From: Deltaproteobacteria bacterium
GTDB taxonomy: Bacteria; Myxococcota_A; UBA796; GCA-2862545
Length of the DNA: 64,000 nucleotides
Assembly (NCBI GenBank): GCA_007693595.1
Contig: REDI01000041.1
Span: forward strand, 1-64,000
Direction of reading: 5' to 3'
Within the stretch, counting starts at the first letter, position 1, and each line of letters starts with the position of its first letter. The position numbers and the translations under genes were made by a program. The notes under the pieces are model-generated. The model saw nothing but the letters and a program-made list of their open reading frames with translations, did not search any database and was not told the origin of the DNA. Of this stretch, positions 51,603-61,161 are shown one piece after another.

Positions 51603-54089
51603 TCAGCGCCGGGCTCGGTCCGTGCGCTCGACCGCCTGTGAGGGTGGATCGGGCTCCGGGTCGAGCAGGTAGCCGGATGCGCGGAGCATGTCTCTGAGTT
51701 CAGGATCGAAGCCGACCGTCGCGGCGCTGGCGCCGTCGGGGATCAAGACCAAGCCGGCTCCGAACTGGAGAATAGCTCCGGCCGGAGTGGGGACCAGGAC
51801 GTCTCGTCGGGGTGCATGGGGAGCTGGGATCTCGACGAGCTGCGGCGACGCGGTGCTCTCGCCCCTGCGATGGTCGATCTGGATGGTCGAAGCCTTGGCC
51901 AGAGTCGGCGAGAGGAAGTGTACCTCGTGCACCCCGAGCCAGCCTTGGGGGATCGCGATCTGGACGCCGCCTGGGCTCGCGTTGGGCACCAGCCGGTCAC
52001 CACCGAGGGGAGAGGGCAGGTGGTGCTCGTGGACGATGGGGTCTTGCAAGGTCAGCGCGAGTGACTCGGGCGCGTGCGCGCGGCCGGAGCCCTGAACCCG
52101 CAGCGAGGGCAGGAGCGTGGCCTTGTGGGCCCGCGCCAGCTCTCCTCGCCAGTGGGTCACGGAGCCCTCGCTCTGGTCGCTCCAGGGGAGCTCGGGCCCG
52201 GTAGGGTCTGAGAGATCGAGGAGGCGCTCCTCGCCGCGATGGATTTGGAAGGCGCGATCGCCCCGCACGACCCCCCAGCGGGGTAGGCCGTAGAGGGGCT
52301 CACCCACGGGTAGGGCGCGGGTGGCCGAGGTCGGACCAGCGAGGAGGTTTTGTCCATCCAGAGATGGATCAGGCAGGTCGAGCCAAGCCAGGATCGTGGG
52401 GACAAGATCGAGCAGCGACACCGGATCGTCGCGCACCTCCACCGGCACACCAGCCCCTCGGATCACCACGGGGATCCGAAGGAGCTCTTCGGCGAGGGAG
52501 TGGCCGTGCTCGAAGCCCCCGTGCTCCCAGAACTCCTCGCCGTGATCGCTGAAGACGAGAAGAAGGTCCTCGGGTCGAAGCGCCTCGGCGAGCACGCCGA
52601 GGGCGTCGTCCGCGTATCGGATGTTGTTCAGGTAACGCCCATGGATCCACGCCTGGACCTCGGGAGTGGGGTCCTCGGCGAGCACCCGAGGGCGGGTGAA
52701 GGCCTCGGGCCAGCCCTGTGGGGCCGGACCGGCGAAGCGATCCCGGTGGGATGCGGGCTCCAGATAGGGCAGGTGAGGGTCCATGAGGTGAACGAGGAGG
52801 AGCGCGTCGTCGTGCTCCTGGGCGTTCAGCCATGCGAGAGCCTCTCGAACCTGATCCGGGGCTGCGGGGTCTCGGGCGACGTGGTGCTCCCCCCATCCGC
52901 GTGGTCCCTCGAACGGCCGGGAGAGGTAGACGTTGCCAGCGAACATCGCGGTGGCCCACCCTTGGGATCGAAGTCTCTCGGCCAAGGTCGTGGCGTCGCC
53001 CCAGGCGTGGGGATGTCTGCCGGTTACGGCGGCTCGATAGGAAGGGAGGGTCCAAGGAGCCACGGAGCGCGCGTTGGTGAACCGGGTTCCCTGCGAGGCG
53101 ATGCGGCTCAGGGCGGGGGTCGTGTCGAGGTCAAAGCCGTAGGCAGAGGTTCGATCCGCGCGCAACGTGTCGATGAAGATCAACACGACGCGACGGGGCT
53201 CAGACCGTGTAGACGCGATCCGTGGATCGGCGAAGAAGACCTGATCACCGATGTTGTTGGACTTCGGAGTCGTTCGGAGCTCGATCGTTACGGATTGTCC
53301 GGCCCACCGGGTCAGATCCAGATCGACCGGCGCTGCGTCGCCCAGCGAGAGATCTGCGGACCACAGCTGTTGAGCGCCTCGGTCGTGGTGCAGCCAGACC
53401 TCGGCCCTCGCGCCATCGGAGGCTGGTAGATCGGCAAGCTCGGGTGGTAGGAGGCGTGCGGTAGCGCGCAGCCTTGGGTGCGGCGGCAGATCGACCGCGA
53501 CCGAGAGCCGAGCGGGTGCGGGGAGCAGGAGGCCTGCTGCGGTCTCGCCGTGGACCGTGGCCTGGTAGCGGACGAAGTCTACGGGGCTCAGGCTTGCGCT
53601 GTCGAGGTGCCTTCGACGCTCTCGCTCGGCGGCGAGAGGATGGTGCAACACCGCGCTGCCCACGTCGAGGCTCTCCGACGCGCCGTTTAAGCGCACGACC
53701 GTCTGTGAGACCGACCACCAGACCCCAGGCTCCTCGGTCGGGTGGGAAGGGAGTCGGGTCTCGCCGAGTGAGAGGGACATGCCCTCGGGGGGCCGGTGAA
53801 AGAACAGCGCCCTCGGGAGAGATGGCAGCGGCGCCTCCAGCCCGTCGGCGGTGGGTCGCCAGTCCGTCAAGTCCACCTGCTCGCGCACCGGCAGGTCGCC
53901 GCGGGTGTTGGGAGGAAGCGTCAGGTCGACCGGATCGAGGAGGTCGAGGGCGGCCCCGGATGGAGGGGTGAGACGAACCTGTGAAGACTCAGGAGTAAAG
54001 CAGGATGTGACAAAGAAAAGGATCACGGCGTTAACAGGTGTCCGGCTGAGGAGACACTGAGAGGCGACCGTCGCGCCGCGTTGGTGCAA
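51603..54089 (-). CDS. Sulfatase-superfamily lipoprotein with Thr at the nucleophile position
   Basis: About 828 residues. The N-terminus has a hydrophobic segment and lipobox-like VTSC (VNAVILFFVTSCFTPES). A beta-rich domain (to about 300) precedes the alkaline-phosphatase-superfamily catalytic domain. Metal motifs are IFIDTLRADR, HLMDPHLPY and VFSDHGEEFWEHGG. The usual CxPSR/SxPSR formylglycine site reads APWTLPSYR, with Thr (53049-53051) at the nucleophile position. A true sulfatase is doubtful; a phosphatase or phosphotransferase role is possible. The start is uncertain: TTG 54089 is used, and the frame is open to 54149. Divergent from the TonB receptor gene. Confidence 0.8.
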   Translation of the reverse strand: MHQRGATVASQCLLSRTPVNAVILFFVTSCFTPESSQVRLTPPSGAALDLLDPVDLTLPPNTRGDLPVREQVDLTDWRPTADGLEAPLPSLPRALFFHRPPEGMSLSLGETRLPSHPTEEPGVWWSVSQTVVRLNGASESLDVGSAVLHHPLAAERERRRHLDSASLSPVDFVRYQATVHGETAAGLLLPAPARLSVAVDLPPHPRLRATARLLPPELADLPASDGARAEVWLHHDRGAQQLWSADLSLGDAAPVDLDLTRWAGQSVTIELRTTPKSNNIGDQVFFADPRIASTRSEPRRVVLIFIDTLRADRTSAYGFDLDTTPALSRIASQGTRFTNARSVAPWTLPSYRAAVTGRHPHAWGDATTLAERLRSQGWATAMFAGNVYLSRPFEGPRGWGEHHVARDPAAPDQVREALAWLNAQEHDDALLLVHLMDPHLPYLEPASHRDRFAGPAPQGWPEAFTRPRVLAEDPTPEVQAWIHGRYLNNIRYADDALGVLAEALRPEDLLLVFSDHGEEFWEHGGFEHGHSLAEELLRIPVVIRGAGVPVEVRDDPVSLLDLVPTILAWLDLPDPSLDGQNLLAGPTSATRALPVGEPLYGLPRWGVVRGDRAFQIHRGEERLLDLSDPTGPELPWSDQSEGSVTHWRGELARAHKATLLPSLRVQGSGRAHAPESLALTLQDPIVHEHHLPSPLGGDRLVPNASPGGVQIAIPQGWLGVHEVHFLSPTLAKASTIQIDHRRGESTASPQLVEIPAPHAPRRDVLVPTPAGAILQFGAGLVLIPDGASAATVGFDPELRDMLRASGYLLDPEPDPPSQAVERTDRARR

Positions 54090-54277
54090 TGACCCTTCAC
54101 CACCTGTCACGCTTTGTGTAGGATTTAGCGTTGTGGATGACAGAATCATGTTGCTCCAGGTTGACGACTGCTGCCCCAGCTTGTATCCCTAGGGACCCGC
54201 GACTCGCTCGTGTGCTCGGTGGATATTCAGGCATAATCCTGCTTCCGCCTACACTTTCGACTTACAGGACAGGTCCG

Positions 54278-57034
54278 ATGGACACGCTCCGACCATCCGT
54301 GAAGATGCTCATGGCCCTCTTCGCGTCTTTGTTCGTCCTCCTCATGGCCTCGCCGGCCCTCGCGCAGACCACTGGCCAGCTTCGTGGCACGGTGCTCGAT
54401 GAGTTTGACTTTGGGGTTCCCAACGTCGAAGTGCGGCTCAAAGGCAGCACGCTCATCGGTGGTGAGCAGGCCCGAAAGACCGACGACAACGGGAACTTTC
54501 AGTTTGTCGAGCTCCCGCCGGGCAAGTACGACCTGACCATCAATATCCCGAGCTACGCTCCGGTCACCTACAAAGACATCCAAGTGGCGATCGGTCGTAC
54601 CGCCACTCAGACGGTCAAGCTCCAGCCCTCCACCGCCGAAGAGACCATCGAGGTCGAGGGAGAGCGACAAGTCGTCGACGTCGAAGACGTGGGCCGCGGG
54701 CAGGTTCTCACCAAAGAGTTTCTGCAGCGCATCCCAACCGGCCGGTCCTACCAGTCCGCCGTGCAGATGGCGAACGGTGTCGTCGGCGGCGCGAACCCGA
54801 ACATGGGTGGCGCCGCCTTCAACGAGAACACCTACATGCTCGACGGCGCGAACATCACCGACCCCGTCACCGGCACCTTCTCAGTCAACTTCAACTACGA
54901 CGCGATCCAGCAGATCGAGGTCATGCTCGGCGGCTTCATGCCCGAGTACGGTCAGTCCCTCGGCGGCATCATCAACATCGTCACCGACTCGGGCTCGAAC
55001 AATCTCGAGTTCGATACCTCGGTCTTCTACACCAACGGCAACTGGCGCTACCATAAGGATGCCCGCTACACGGCCGATGGCTTTCAGCTTCAACCCACCG
55101 ACTTCGACTCCAACTTCCAAATGCTCCAGATCGCGGGCAAGGTCTCGGGTCCGATCGTGCGTGACCGCGCGTGGTTCATCGTCAGCTACCAGCACAGCCG
55201 CACCTTGATCGCCAACATCGGCATCCCGCTACCCCGTGACTTCGACGGGCACTACGTGATGGGCAAGATCACCGTCCAGCCCAACAGCGAGCACCGCTTT
55301 ACGAGCTTCTTGCAGCTCAACCCCACGTCGATCGATAACACCCGCCAGGCCGATATCTTTGTCAAGCCCGAGGCCCAGGCGCGCCAGTATCAGGGCGGCT
55401 TCGTGAGTCAGTTCCGCTGGCAGTGGTTCCTCGGCTCCAAGGCCAACCTCGACACGCAGGTCGTCGTGCAGAAGACCTTCATCGAGGTCGGCTCCGTGCC
55501 GTGTACGCACAACACCAACCTGGGCTACAACCCCTGCCGTCCGGGGCAGCGCGAGGGCTTCGAAGATTGGGACACGCCCGGCCGCCAGGGCATCTTTGGC
55601 GCCTTCGACTCGGTCAACCTGGGTCAGTTCTACTTCGACAATCGCATGCGCTATCAGGCCAGTAGCAAGCTCTCGATCCTCTCGGTCGAAGATCCGCTTG
55701 GCGGCTCGCACGACATCAAGGTGGGTGTCGAGGGCATTCAGACGGTCTGGGATCAGCTCCAAGGGCGCTCGGGCAACCTCCTCTACGCCGACATCAACGC
55801 CGTTGGCTGGGACCCGCTCAGCTTCACCAACTGGTATCGCTGGGAGCTTACGGGTCCGATCAACTTCCGCACCACAGGCTCTCAGTGGAACGCCTTCATC
55901 CAAGACGCCTGGAAGCCGATCCCCAACTTGGTCATCAAGGGCGGCATTCGCTACGACAACTCGATCATGCGTAACGACATTGGTGAGCCGGTCTTCGCCC
56001 AGAGCCTCTGGGGCCCCCGCCTGTACGCGTCTTGGGACCCCTTCGGCGATCAGCGCACCAAGATCGCCGGTGGTTACGGCCGGTTCAACGATGCGGGTCG
56101 CCTGGCGGTCGCTGGCTTCACCAGCAAGTCCTCGATCGGCGCCAAGCTCTGGCTGGGCGAGTTCCAGGACGGTGACTTCGCGTCCAACCAGAACAGCATG
56201 TATATCTACCAGCCTCGCGAGAACCCGGCGATCGCGCACCACACGCTCCGCGCCCCTCGCTCCGATGAGTTCAACCTCATCATGAGCCGCGAGATCATGA
56301 AGGACATCGGCATCGAGATTCAGAGTACCTACAAGATGACGCGCTTCATCTTCGAGTACGATGAGCGCAACCTCATCTACGACGAAGACGGCTCCTCTGT
56401 CATCGGTTCGCGCTTTGGCGACAACCTGGTCAGCAACCCCCGCATGCGGACCCCCGAGCTGGCGCGCCGGAACTACGTCCAGATCGACAACACCTTCTAC
56501 AAGATCTTCTCTCGTCGCTGGTTCGCGAGCGCGACCTACACCTACTCGATCTCCATGGGCACCTCGACCCAGGCGCTCTCCGGCAGCTTCGCCAACTCGC
56601 CGCAGGTGCAATACAACTATGGCCCTATGCTCCAGACCGACGTTCGCCACATGGTCAAGGCCTTCGCGTCCTGGCAGATCCCGACCGACCCGTGGAACCA
56701 GACCATCGGCTTCACCTTCGAGTACTACTACGGCAACCCGCTTGAGCGGTTCTACCCTGGCGACGAGCCCCCTCCTGGCAACTCCTGGAACATGCGCATC
56801 CGGCCTCGTGGCCCCTACACCCGCTTCCCCGACGAGTGGGCGGTGGGCTTCAAGTTCACCCAGGACTTCGATGTGCGTAAGGGCAAGATCCAGCTTGATC
56901 TTCAGCTGCTCAACGCCTTCAACAATCGCGCCCCAGCTAACTTCCTTGGCGCGTTCTACACTGAAAACCGCTTGTTCGCGACGCAGCGTCAGGATCCCCT
57001 CCGGATCCAGCTCGGCGCCCGCTACCTCTTCTAG
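54278..57034 (+). CDS. TonB-dependent outer-membrane receptor with carboxypeptidase-regulatory-like domain
   Basis: 918 residues. Signal peptide with PALAQ cleavage. A CarboxypepD_reg-like domain (GQLRGTVLDEFDFGVPNVEV through GKYDLTINI) is followed by a plug domain with NENTYMLDGANITDP, FNYDAIQQIEVMLGG and SLGGIINIVTDSGSN. The long barrel ends in LGARYLF (terminal Phe). Such receptors import large nutrients using TonB energy. The ATG at 54278 has AGGACAGG upstream and a CATAAT -10-like hexamer at 54232. No TonB box is obvious. The two lipoprotein genes follow at 10 bp and -4 bp. Confidence 0.9.
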   Translation: MDTLRPSVKMLMALFASLFVLLMASPALAQTTGQLRGTVLDEFDFGVPNVEVRLKGSTLIGGEQARKTDDNGNFQFVELPPGKYDLTINIPSYAPVTYKDIQVAIGRTATQTVKLQPSTAEETIEVEGERQVVDVEDVGRGQVLTKEFLQRIPTGRSYQSAVQMANGVVGGANPNMGGAAFNENTYMLDGANITDPVTGTFSVNFNYDAIQQIEVMLGGFMPEYGQSLGGIINIVTDSGSNNLEFDTSVFYTNGNWRYHKDARYTADGFQLQPTDFDSNFQMLQIAGKVSGPIVRDRAWFIVSYQHSRTLIANIGIPLPRDFDGHYVMGKITVQPNSEHRFTSFLQLNPTSIDNTRQADIFVKPEAQARQYQGGFVSQFRWQWFLGSKANLDTQVVVQKTFIEVGSVPCTHNTNLGYNPCRPGQREGFEDWDTPGRQGIFGAFDSVNLGQFYFDNRMRYQASSKLSILSVEDPLGGSHDIKVGVEGIQTVWDQLQGRSGNLLYADINAVGWDPLSFTNWYRWELTGPINFRTTGSQWNAFIQDAWKPIPNLVIKGGIRYDNSIMRNDIGEPVFAQSLWGPRLYASWDPFGDQRTKIAGGYGRFNDAGRLAVAGFTSKSSIGAKLWLGEFQDGDFASNQNSMYIYQPRENPAIAHHTLRAPRSDEFNLIMSREIMKDIGIEIQSTYKMTRFIFEYDERNLIYDEDGSSVIGSRFGDNLVSNPRMRTPELARRNYVQIDNTFYKIFSRRWFASATYTYSISMGTSTQALSGSFANSPQVQYNYGPMLQTDVRHMVKAFASWQIPTDPWNQTIGFTFEYYYGNPLERFYPGDEPPPGNSWNMRIRPRGPYTRFPDEWAVGFKFTQDFDVRKGKIQLDLQLLNAFNNRAPANFLGAFYTENRLFATQRQDPLRIQLGARYLF

Positions 57035-57044
57035 GAGCCTGATC

Positions 57045-57923
57045 GTGCGACGCTCTCTCTCCCTAGCTCTACTCGCGCCCCTCGCACTCTCTGCGTGCGG
57101 CTTCAACGAGGGCCTCATCATCGAGGACATGAAGATCCGCATCCTGGTGCCCCGCGAGGCGGCCACTCGGGTCATGCCCAACGGCGAAGAGGTCACCGAT
57201 GTCCGTCTCATCGGTCCGGTCTACTTCGGCTTTTACGCGGATGTGCGCGATGACATCTTCGGCTACGGCCATCCTTCCATCGGTCCGGTCTTCAACAACC
57301 AGGTGGGCGGCGATGCCTACCCCTACGGAGGCTCCAGCCTAGGCGACATCCGCTATCCCTGCCTCGAGTTCCTCGTCTGCAAGGTGGTGTCGGGACGGTA
57401 CGTCGACTTCGACGAGATGGTCGAGTGGTTTGGGGAGTACTACGAAGACCCCATCGTCGATTCGCGCGACAACGAAGTCACGACCGGCGAATACATCCGC
57501 CAGACCTGCTTCGAGCGGATGCGCGTGACGGGCGACGACGAGATCCGTCTCACCGTCTATGAGGACCGAAACGAGGATGGCAAGCTCGATCACCTCGACT
57601 TGGACTTCGTCGAGAACGCCGATGGTGACTTCGAGGCCGAGGCCATGGTCTGGCAGCAGGAGTTTGTGGAGGGCTTCCAGCTCTGGGGCTGGATGGACAG
57701 CCCCGGTCAGGTCACGGGGCGCTTCAACACCTGCAACTCCGCGGAAGGGTTCCTCGATCAAGAGTACGACAACAACTTCCGCGGTGGGCGCCCGCACCGC
57801 GATCTGCTCAACTTTCCCTCGCGCTACATCCGAAACACGGACTGGGTCGCGTCCGAAGGCAAGGAATTCCAGAACTGGGATGACGAGGTCGTGCTCGTCT
57901 TGGATCATGAGGTGAACCAATGA
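57045..57923 (+). CDS. Lipoprotein, partner of the TonB receptor (unknown function)
   Basis: 292 residues. The lipobox is LSAC (RRSLSLALLAPLALSACGF). The mature protein is acidic and beta-rich, with several Cys residues (YPCLEFLVCK, TCFERM). The GTG at 57045 has GGAG seven bases upstream, 10 bases after the TonB receptor stop. Position suggests a surface ligand-binding partner of the receptor, as SusD is to SusC, but it has no SusD-like repeats that I can see. Confidence 0.78.
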   Translation: MRRSLSLALLAPLALSACGFNEGLIIEDMKIRILVPREAATRVMPNGEEVTDVRLIGPVYFGFYADVRDDIFGYGHPSIGPVFNNQVGGDAYPYGGSSLGDIRYPCLEFLVCKVVSGRYVDFDEMVEWFGEYYEDPIVDSRDNEVTTGEYIRQTCFERMRVTGDDEIRLTVYEDRNEDGKLDHLDLDFVENADGDFEAEAMVWQQEFVEGFQLWGWMDSPGQVTGRFNTCNSAEGFLDQEYDNNFRGGRPHRDLLNFPSRYIRNTDWVASEGKEFQNWDDEVVLVLDHEVNQ

Positions 57924-58903
57924 GGCCAACAACAGGACTTCTCGCGGTCGTTCTTCCGCTGTTGGCGGCGGGTTGCAGCTACTCTGGCGAGTGGCTCTTC
58001 CCCGAGCCCGACCCCCGCGTTCCCGGCGTCCAGGAGCTGGGCACCCTCGAGCCGGCGACGGTCTCGACCTACGAAGAGATCCAAGAGGCGGTCCACTACG
58101 GTGAGCTGGCCCCCACCGGCACGGCGGATATCGGTGGCGCGACCTTTACCTTCGAAGGCACAGGTGGTGCGGTCTGCATCTGGGTCGACCCCGAGACGGT
58201 CTACTGGAGTCAGTCGGTGGCGGCGTCGAACCCCCAGCCGCGCTTCTCGTACCCCGACAACGTCCGTGACGACGGGGACATCGACATCCGTGCGGGTCTG
58301 TCGGTCTACTACAATGGCTCCCCGGGCGTCACGTTGGGCGACTTTCAGGTGCGCTACCAAGACGAGCTGGGCAACTCCATCCCTGTCGAGTTCAACCAGT
58401 GCGTGATCACCTCCGAGCAGTATCCGGCCGGCGGTGCGCACTCCGGCCGTGCCGCGCCGGAGTACTGCACCCTTAACAACACACAGCTCGGCACCAGCTA
58501 CACCGTGATCCTGGAGCTCTTCAGCGCGCCCTACGACGATAACCGCTTGGGCTACGGTCTCTTGCTGACCCACGGGAACTGCGAGAACCTTCGCAACCTC
58601 AACCCTACCGAGACCGATGAGTGCCTGATCCTCGGCGAGAGCATTCGTGGCGACAATGACCACGACTACCGCGAGGAGCCGTTCATCGCCCAAGGCTTCA
58701 CCGAGGTCGAGGACGTCTCCTGGGAAGGCTCCAGCACCATCGAGGGCCTCTTCTGCGCGGCCTACAGCTCCGCCCAAGAAGGCCTGCTTGAGTACTGCCT
58801 CGCCGAAGAAGAAGAGATCCCCATTCGCTCCGACTGCGATGAGCCCGATATACGCTGCTTCTGCGGAGACATCGCCGATACGCCTAGCCCAGGGTCTCGC
58901 TGA
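57920..58903 (+). CDS. Lipoprotein, third gene of the TonB-receptor operon
   Basis: 327 residues. The signal is MRPTTGLLAVVLPLLAAGCSY with lipobox AAGC. The mature protein is beta-rich with Cys pairs and a Cys-rich C-terminus (CDEPDIRCFCGD). The ATG overlaps the preceding stop (ATGA). No family recognised. Two successive lipoproteins after a TonB receptor form a three-component surface uptake or sensing unit. Confidence 0.78.
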   Translation: MRPTTGLLAVVLPLLAAGCSYSGEWLFPEPDPRVPGVQELGTLEPATVSTYEEIQEAVHYGELAPTGTADIGGATFTFEGTGGAVCIWVDPETVYWSQSVAASNPQPRFSYPDNVRDDGDIDIRAGLSVYYNGSPGVTLGDFQVRYQDELGNSIPVEFNQCVITSEQYPAGGAHSGRAAPEYCTLNNTQLGTSYTVILELFSAPYDDNRLGYGLLLTHGNCENLRNLNPTETDECLILGESIRGDNDHDYREEPFIAQGFTEVEDVSWEGSSTIEGLFCAAYSSAQEGLLEYCLAEEEEIPIRSDCDEPDIRCFCGDIADTPSPGSR

Positions 58904-58932
58904 GTCTCTCCGCAGGTCGTCCCAGGTCTGGG

Positions 58933-60168
58933 TCAGGCCTGCGATAGGAGCCAGGCTCGGGCCTCGTCGATGGCCTCGGTGTAGGTCGAGATCGCGCCGT
59001 CGAGCTGGCGTTGATAGACCGCGTCGAGGCATGCGCCCAGCTGTGGGCCAGGTCGGACACCAAGCGTGATCAGATCCCTGCCGCGGAGGAGCGGCGAGGG
59101 CGCCGTGTCGGCGATCCCCAGGGACTCGATGCGGTCTTGCCAGGCCTCGAGGCGGGCAGCCGGGACGCGCGACAGGGCTCGCTGGGTCCCGAGCCACAGG
59201 GTGAGCTCGGTGCGGGTGGAGAGGTGCCGCAGATCGGCGTCGGTCTGAGGCCGGCTGCCCAGCTCTCGATAGGCTTGGACCACCCGATCGCGGAGCGGGT
59301 AGGTCTTCCAGCGATGAAAGGCAAGGCGGTCGAGGGTGTCGACCACTCCTGGCTCGTCGCTCTCGGCGAGCCAGGCGAGCAGGGGCACGCCGAGCCGGCG
59401 GCCCTCGATGTCCCGAGGGGCGAGGTGGACTGCGCGGTCGACGGCCTCGTCGAGGGCGGGCTGGTCGTTCAGGCGGGGAAAGATGATCGGTAGGAGCCCG
59501 GCTCGGCGAAGAAAGCGCAGGCCTCGTGAGGGCTCGAGCCCGCGGAGAAGCAGCTTGGTCCACTCCATCTGGATGCGTTCGGCCGGGAGCTCGTGCAGCT
59601 CCGCCTCTGCGCACAGCGCCTCGAGCGCTGGATCGATCTCGAAGCAGAGCCGCGCGGCGAACTGGGCGACCCGCACGGCGCGGAGCGGATCCTCAAGAAA
59701 GGTTGAGACGTCGACGGCCCTGAGCCAGCCACGCTCCAGGTCCTGCTGTCCTCCGGCGGGATCGTGGATCTGTCCCGTGTTGACGTCGAGCATGATGGCG
59801 TTGACGGTGAGGTCACGCCGGGTGACGGCCTCTTCGAGGCTCATGTCGGGATCCCCCTCCACGGCGATCCCTCGGTGACCGGGGCCGACCTTGTTGTCGC
59901 GGCGCGGCAGACTGATGTCGAGCTCCCGACGACCGCAGGCGAGCTTGTAGACGCCGAAGGCTCGCCCGACGGGGTTTACGCGGCCGTGCTCGCCGAGGAT
60001 CTGCTCGAGGGCCGGAGCGGGCAGACTGAAGACCTCGAGGTCGAAGTCCTTGACCGGCCGTCCGAGAAGGTGGTCGCGCACGCTGCCGCCGACAAGGTAG
60101 ATCCGACCGCCAGCCCGGTCGACATCCCGGGCGAGGCGAAGGATCTGTTGCGGTAGCTTCAAACTCAT
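58933..60168 (-). CDS. tRNA nucleotidyltransferase / poly(A) polymerase family protein
   Basis: 411 residues. The class II nucleotidyltransferase head has LVGGSVRDHLLGRPVKDFDLEV, with catalytic DxD, and RRDLTVNAIMLD. RNA- and ERhxxE-type motifs follow (EDPLRAVRVAQF, PAERIQMEWTKLL). It adds CCA to tRNA 3' ends, or A residues if it is a PAP. The downstream tRNA genes here encode CCA already, so repair is the likely role. It starts 21 bp after the alpha/beta-hydrolase gene. Confidence 0.88.
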   Translation of the reverse strand: MSLKLPQQILRLARDVDRAGGRIYLVGGSVRDHLLGRPVKDFDLEVFSLPAPALEQILGEHGRVNPVGRAFGVYKLACGRRELDISLPRRDNKVGPGHRGIAVEGDPDMSLEEAVTRRDLTVNAIMLDVNTGQIHDPAGGQQDLERGWLRAVDVSTFLEDPLRAVRVAQFAARLCFEIDPALEALCAEAELHELPAERIQMEWTKLLLRGLEPSRGLRFLRRAGLLPIIFPRLNDQPALDEAVDRAVHLAPRDIEGRRLGVPLLAWLAESDEPGVVDTLDRLAFHRWKTYPLRDRVVQAYRELGSRPQTDADLRHLSTRTELTLWLGTQRALSRVPAARLEAWQDRIESLGIADTAPSPLLRGRDLITLGVRPGPQLGACLDAVYQRQLDGAISTYTEAIDEARAWLLSQA

Positions 60169-60189
60169 GCGCTGCCTTGGGCGGTGGGC

Positions 60190-60948
60190 TCACTCCCCAA
60201 AGCGCTTACCCTGGGTTTCGCCCGCCTTGGGCTCGCTCAGGCGCACCCGACCGTCGGGGGTCTGGGCGTCGCTCAGCTCATAGGTGCCGCGGAGCCAGGT
60301 GAAGATCTGGTCTTCGAGCTCCGGGTGTTCGAGCAGCAGGCGCGTGCCGGTGTCTCGCCCTGGCAGGTAGACAGCTCGCTTGGGTCCTTCGAGCTTGGTG
60401 TCGAGGAACTTGATCGTGTTGTAGGCGCGGCTGTCTTGTTGGCCTGCGGCGAGAAGCACGGGACGATCACCGAGGTCATCGAGGATCGTGCTGATCCGAA
60501 AGCCCTTGTTCTGCAGGATGGGTGAGAGGAGCACCAAGCTCTTGATCTTGGGGTCCTCTGACGCGAGCTGCATGCCGAGGTTGGCGCCGAGCCCCGCGCC
60601 GATGATGACGATCTCGCGGGCTCCGCGGCTGCGCAGGCGACTCACGCCCGCCCTGAGGTCGTGCACCATCGAGGGCCAGTCGGGTTCGGTCGCGTCGAGG
60701 AGCTCGATGGAGTCACCGTGACCGCGCAGATCGAGGGCGAGCACGCGGTAGCCACGCTCTTCGAGGCGAGGCCGCAGCAGCCCCCAGTCCGCCTTGGTGC
60801 GGGAGGCGTCGTGGACCAAGAGCACGCCGGTAGTGCCCTTGCCCCCCTCCACTGCGGCGATCTGTTGACCGTCTGAGGTCTTGAGCTTGACCTCAGACCC
60901 CCAGGCCGTGCCCATCCCCAGCATCAGCGAGAGCAGTATCACGCACAT
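60190..60948 (-). CDS. Alpha/beta-hydrolase-fold exported protein lacking the serine nucleophile
   Basis: 252 residues from ATG 60948 (AGGAGAG upstream) with signal MCVILLSLMLGMGTAWG. The fold is recognisable from GVLLVHDASRTKADWG and LALDLRGHGDS. The nucleophile elbow, normally GxSxG, reads IGAGLGAN (Gly119 instead of Ser). The later acid and His positions are less clear. It may be a non-catalytic binding protein or use different chemistry. Located upstream of the CCA-family gene in the same direction. Confidence 0.8.
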   Translation of the reverse strand: MCVILLSLMLGMGTAWGSEVKLKTSDGQQIAAVEGGKGTTGVLLVHDASRTKADWGLLRPRLEERGYRVLALDLRGHGDSIELLDATEPDWPSMVHDLRAGVSRLRSRGAREIVIIGAGLGANLGMQLASEDPKIKSLVLLSPILQNKGFRISTILDDLGDRPVLLAAGQQDSRAYNTIKFLDTKLEGPKRAVYLPGRDTGTRLLLEHPELEDQIFTWLRGTYELSDAQTPDGRVRLSEPKAGETQGKRFGE

Positions 60949-61161
60949 GATCTCTCCTGTCCCTTCGACCTGTCTAGGATGCTCGACCCCCGACGAGCGT
61001 GCAAGCTTCCGGCTCAGGCTCGGCGTTGTGCCCCGAGGGAGATGGTAAGCGACGCGGGGGAGGGGCGGCGCGCGCGGCGGAGGGCTTGACGGAGGTGTGA
61101 GCATACCGTTAGACCCCGGGGACGATGGGGCGCTGGCCCCGGCGATCTTTGAACAGGTGGA

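Noticed and set aside
55229-57211. 660-residue minus-strand reading frame
   Set aside because: Antisense shadow of the TonB receptor; no start signal and no recognisable domain, while the plus strand has a full signal peptide, plug and barrel.
61086-61114. TTGACG as a -35 box for tadA
   Set aside because: No acceptable -10 hexamer lies at normal spacing; the best match has two of six bases.
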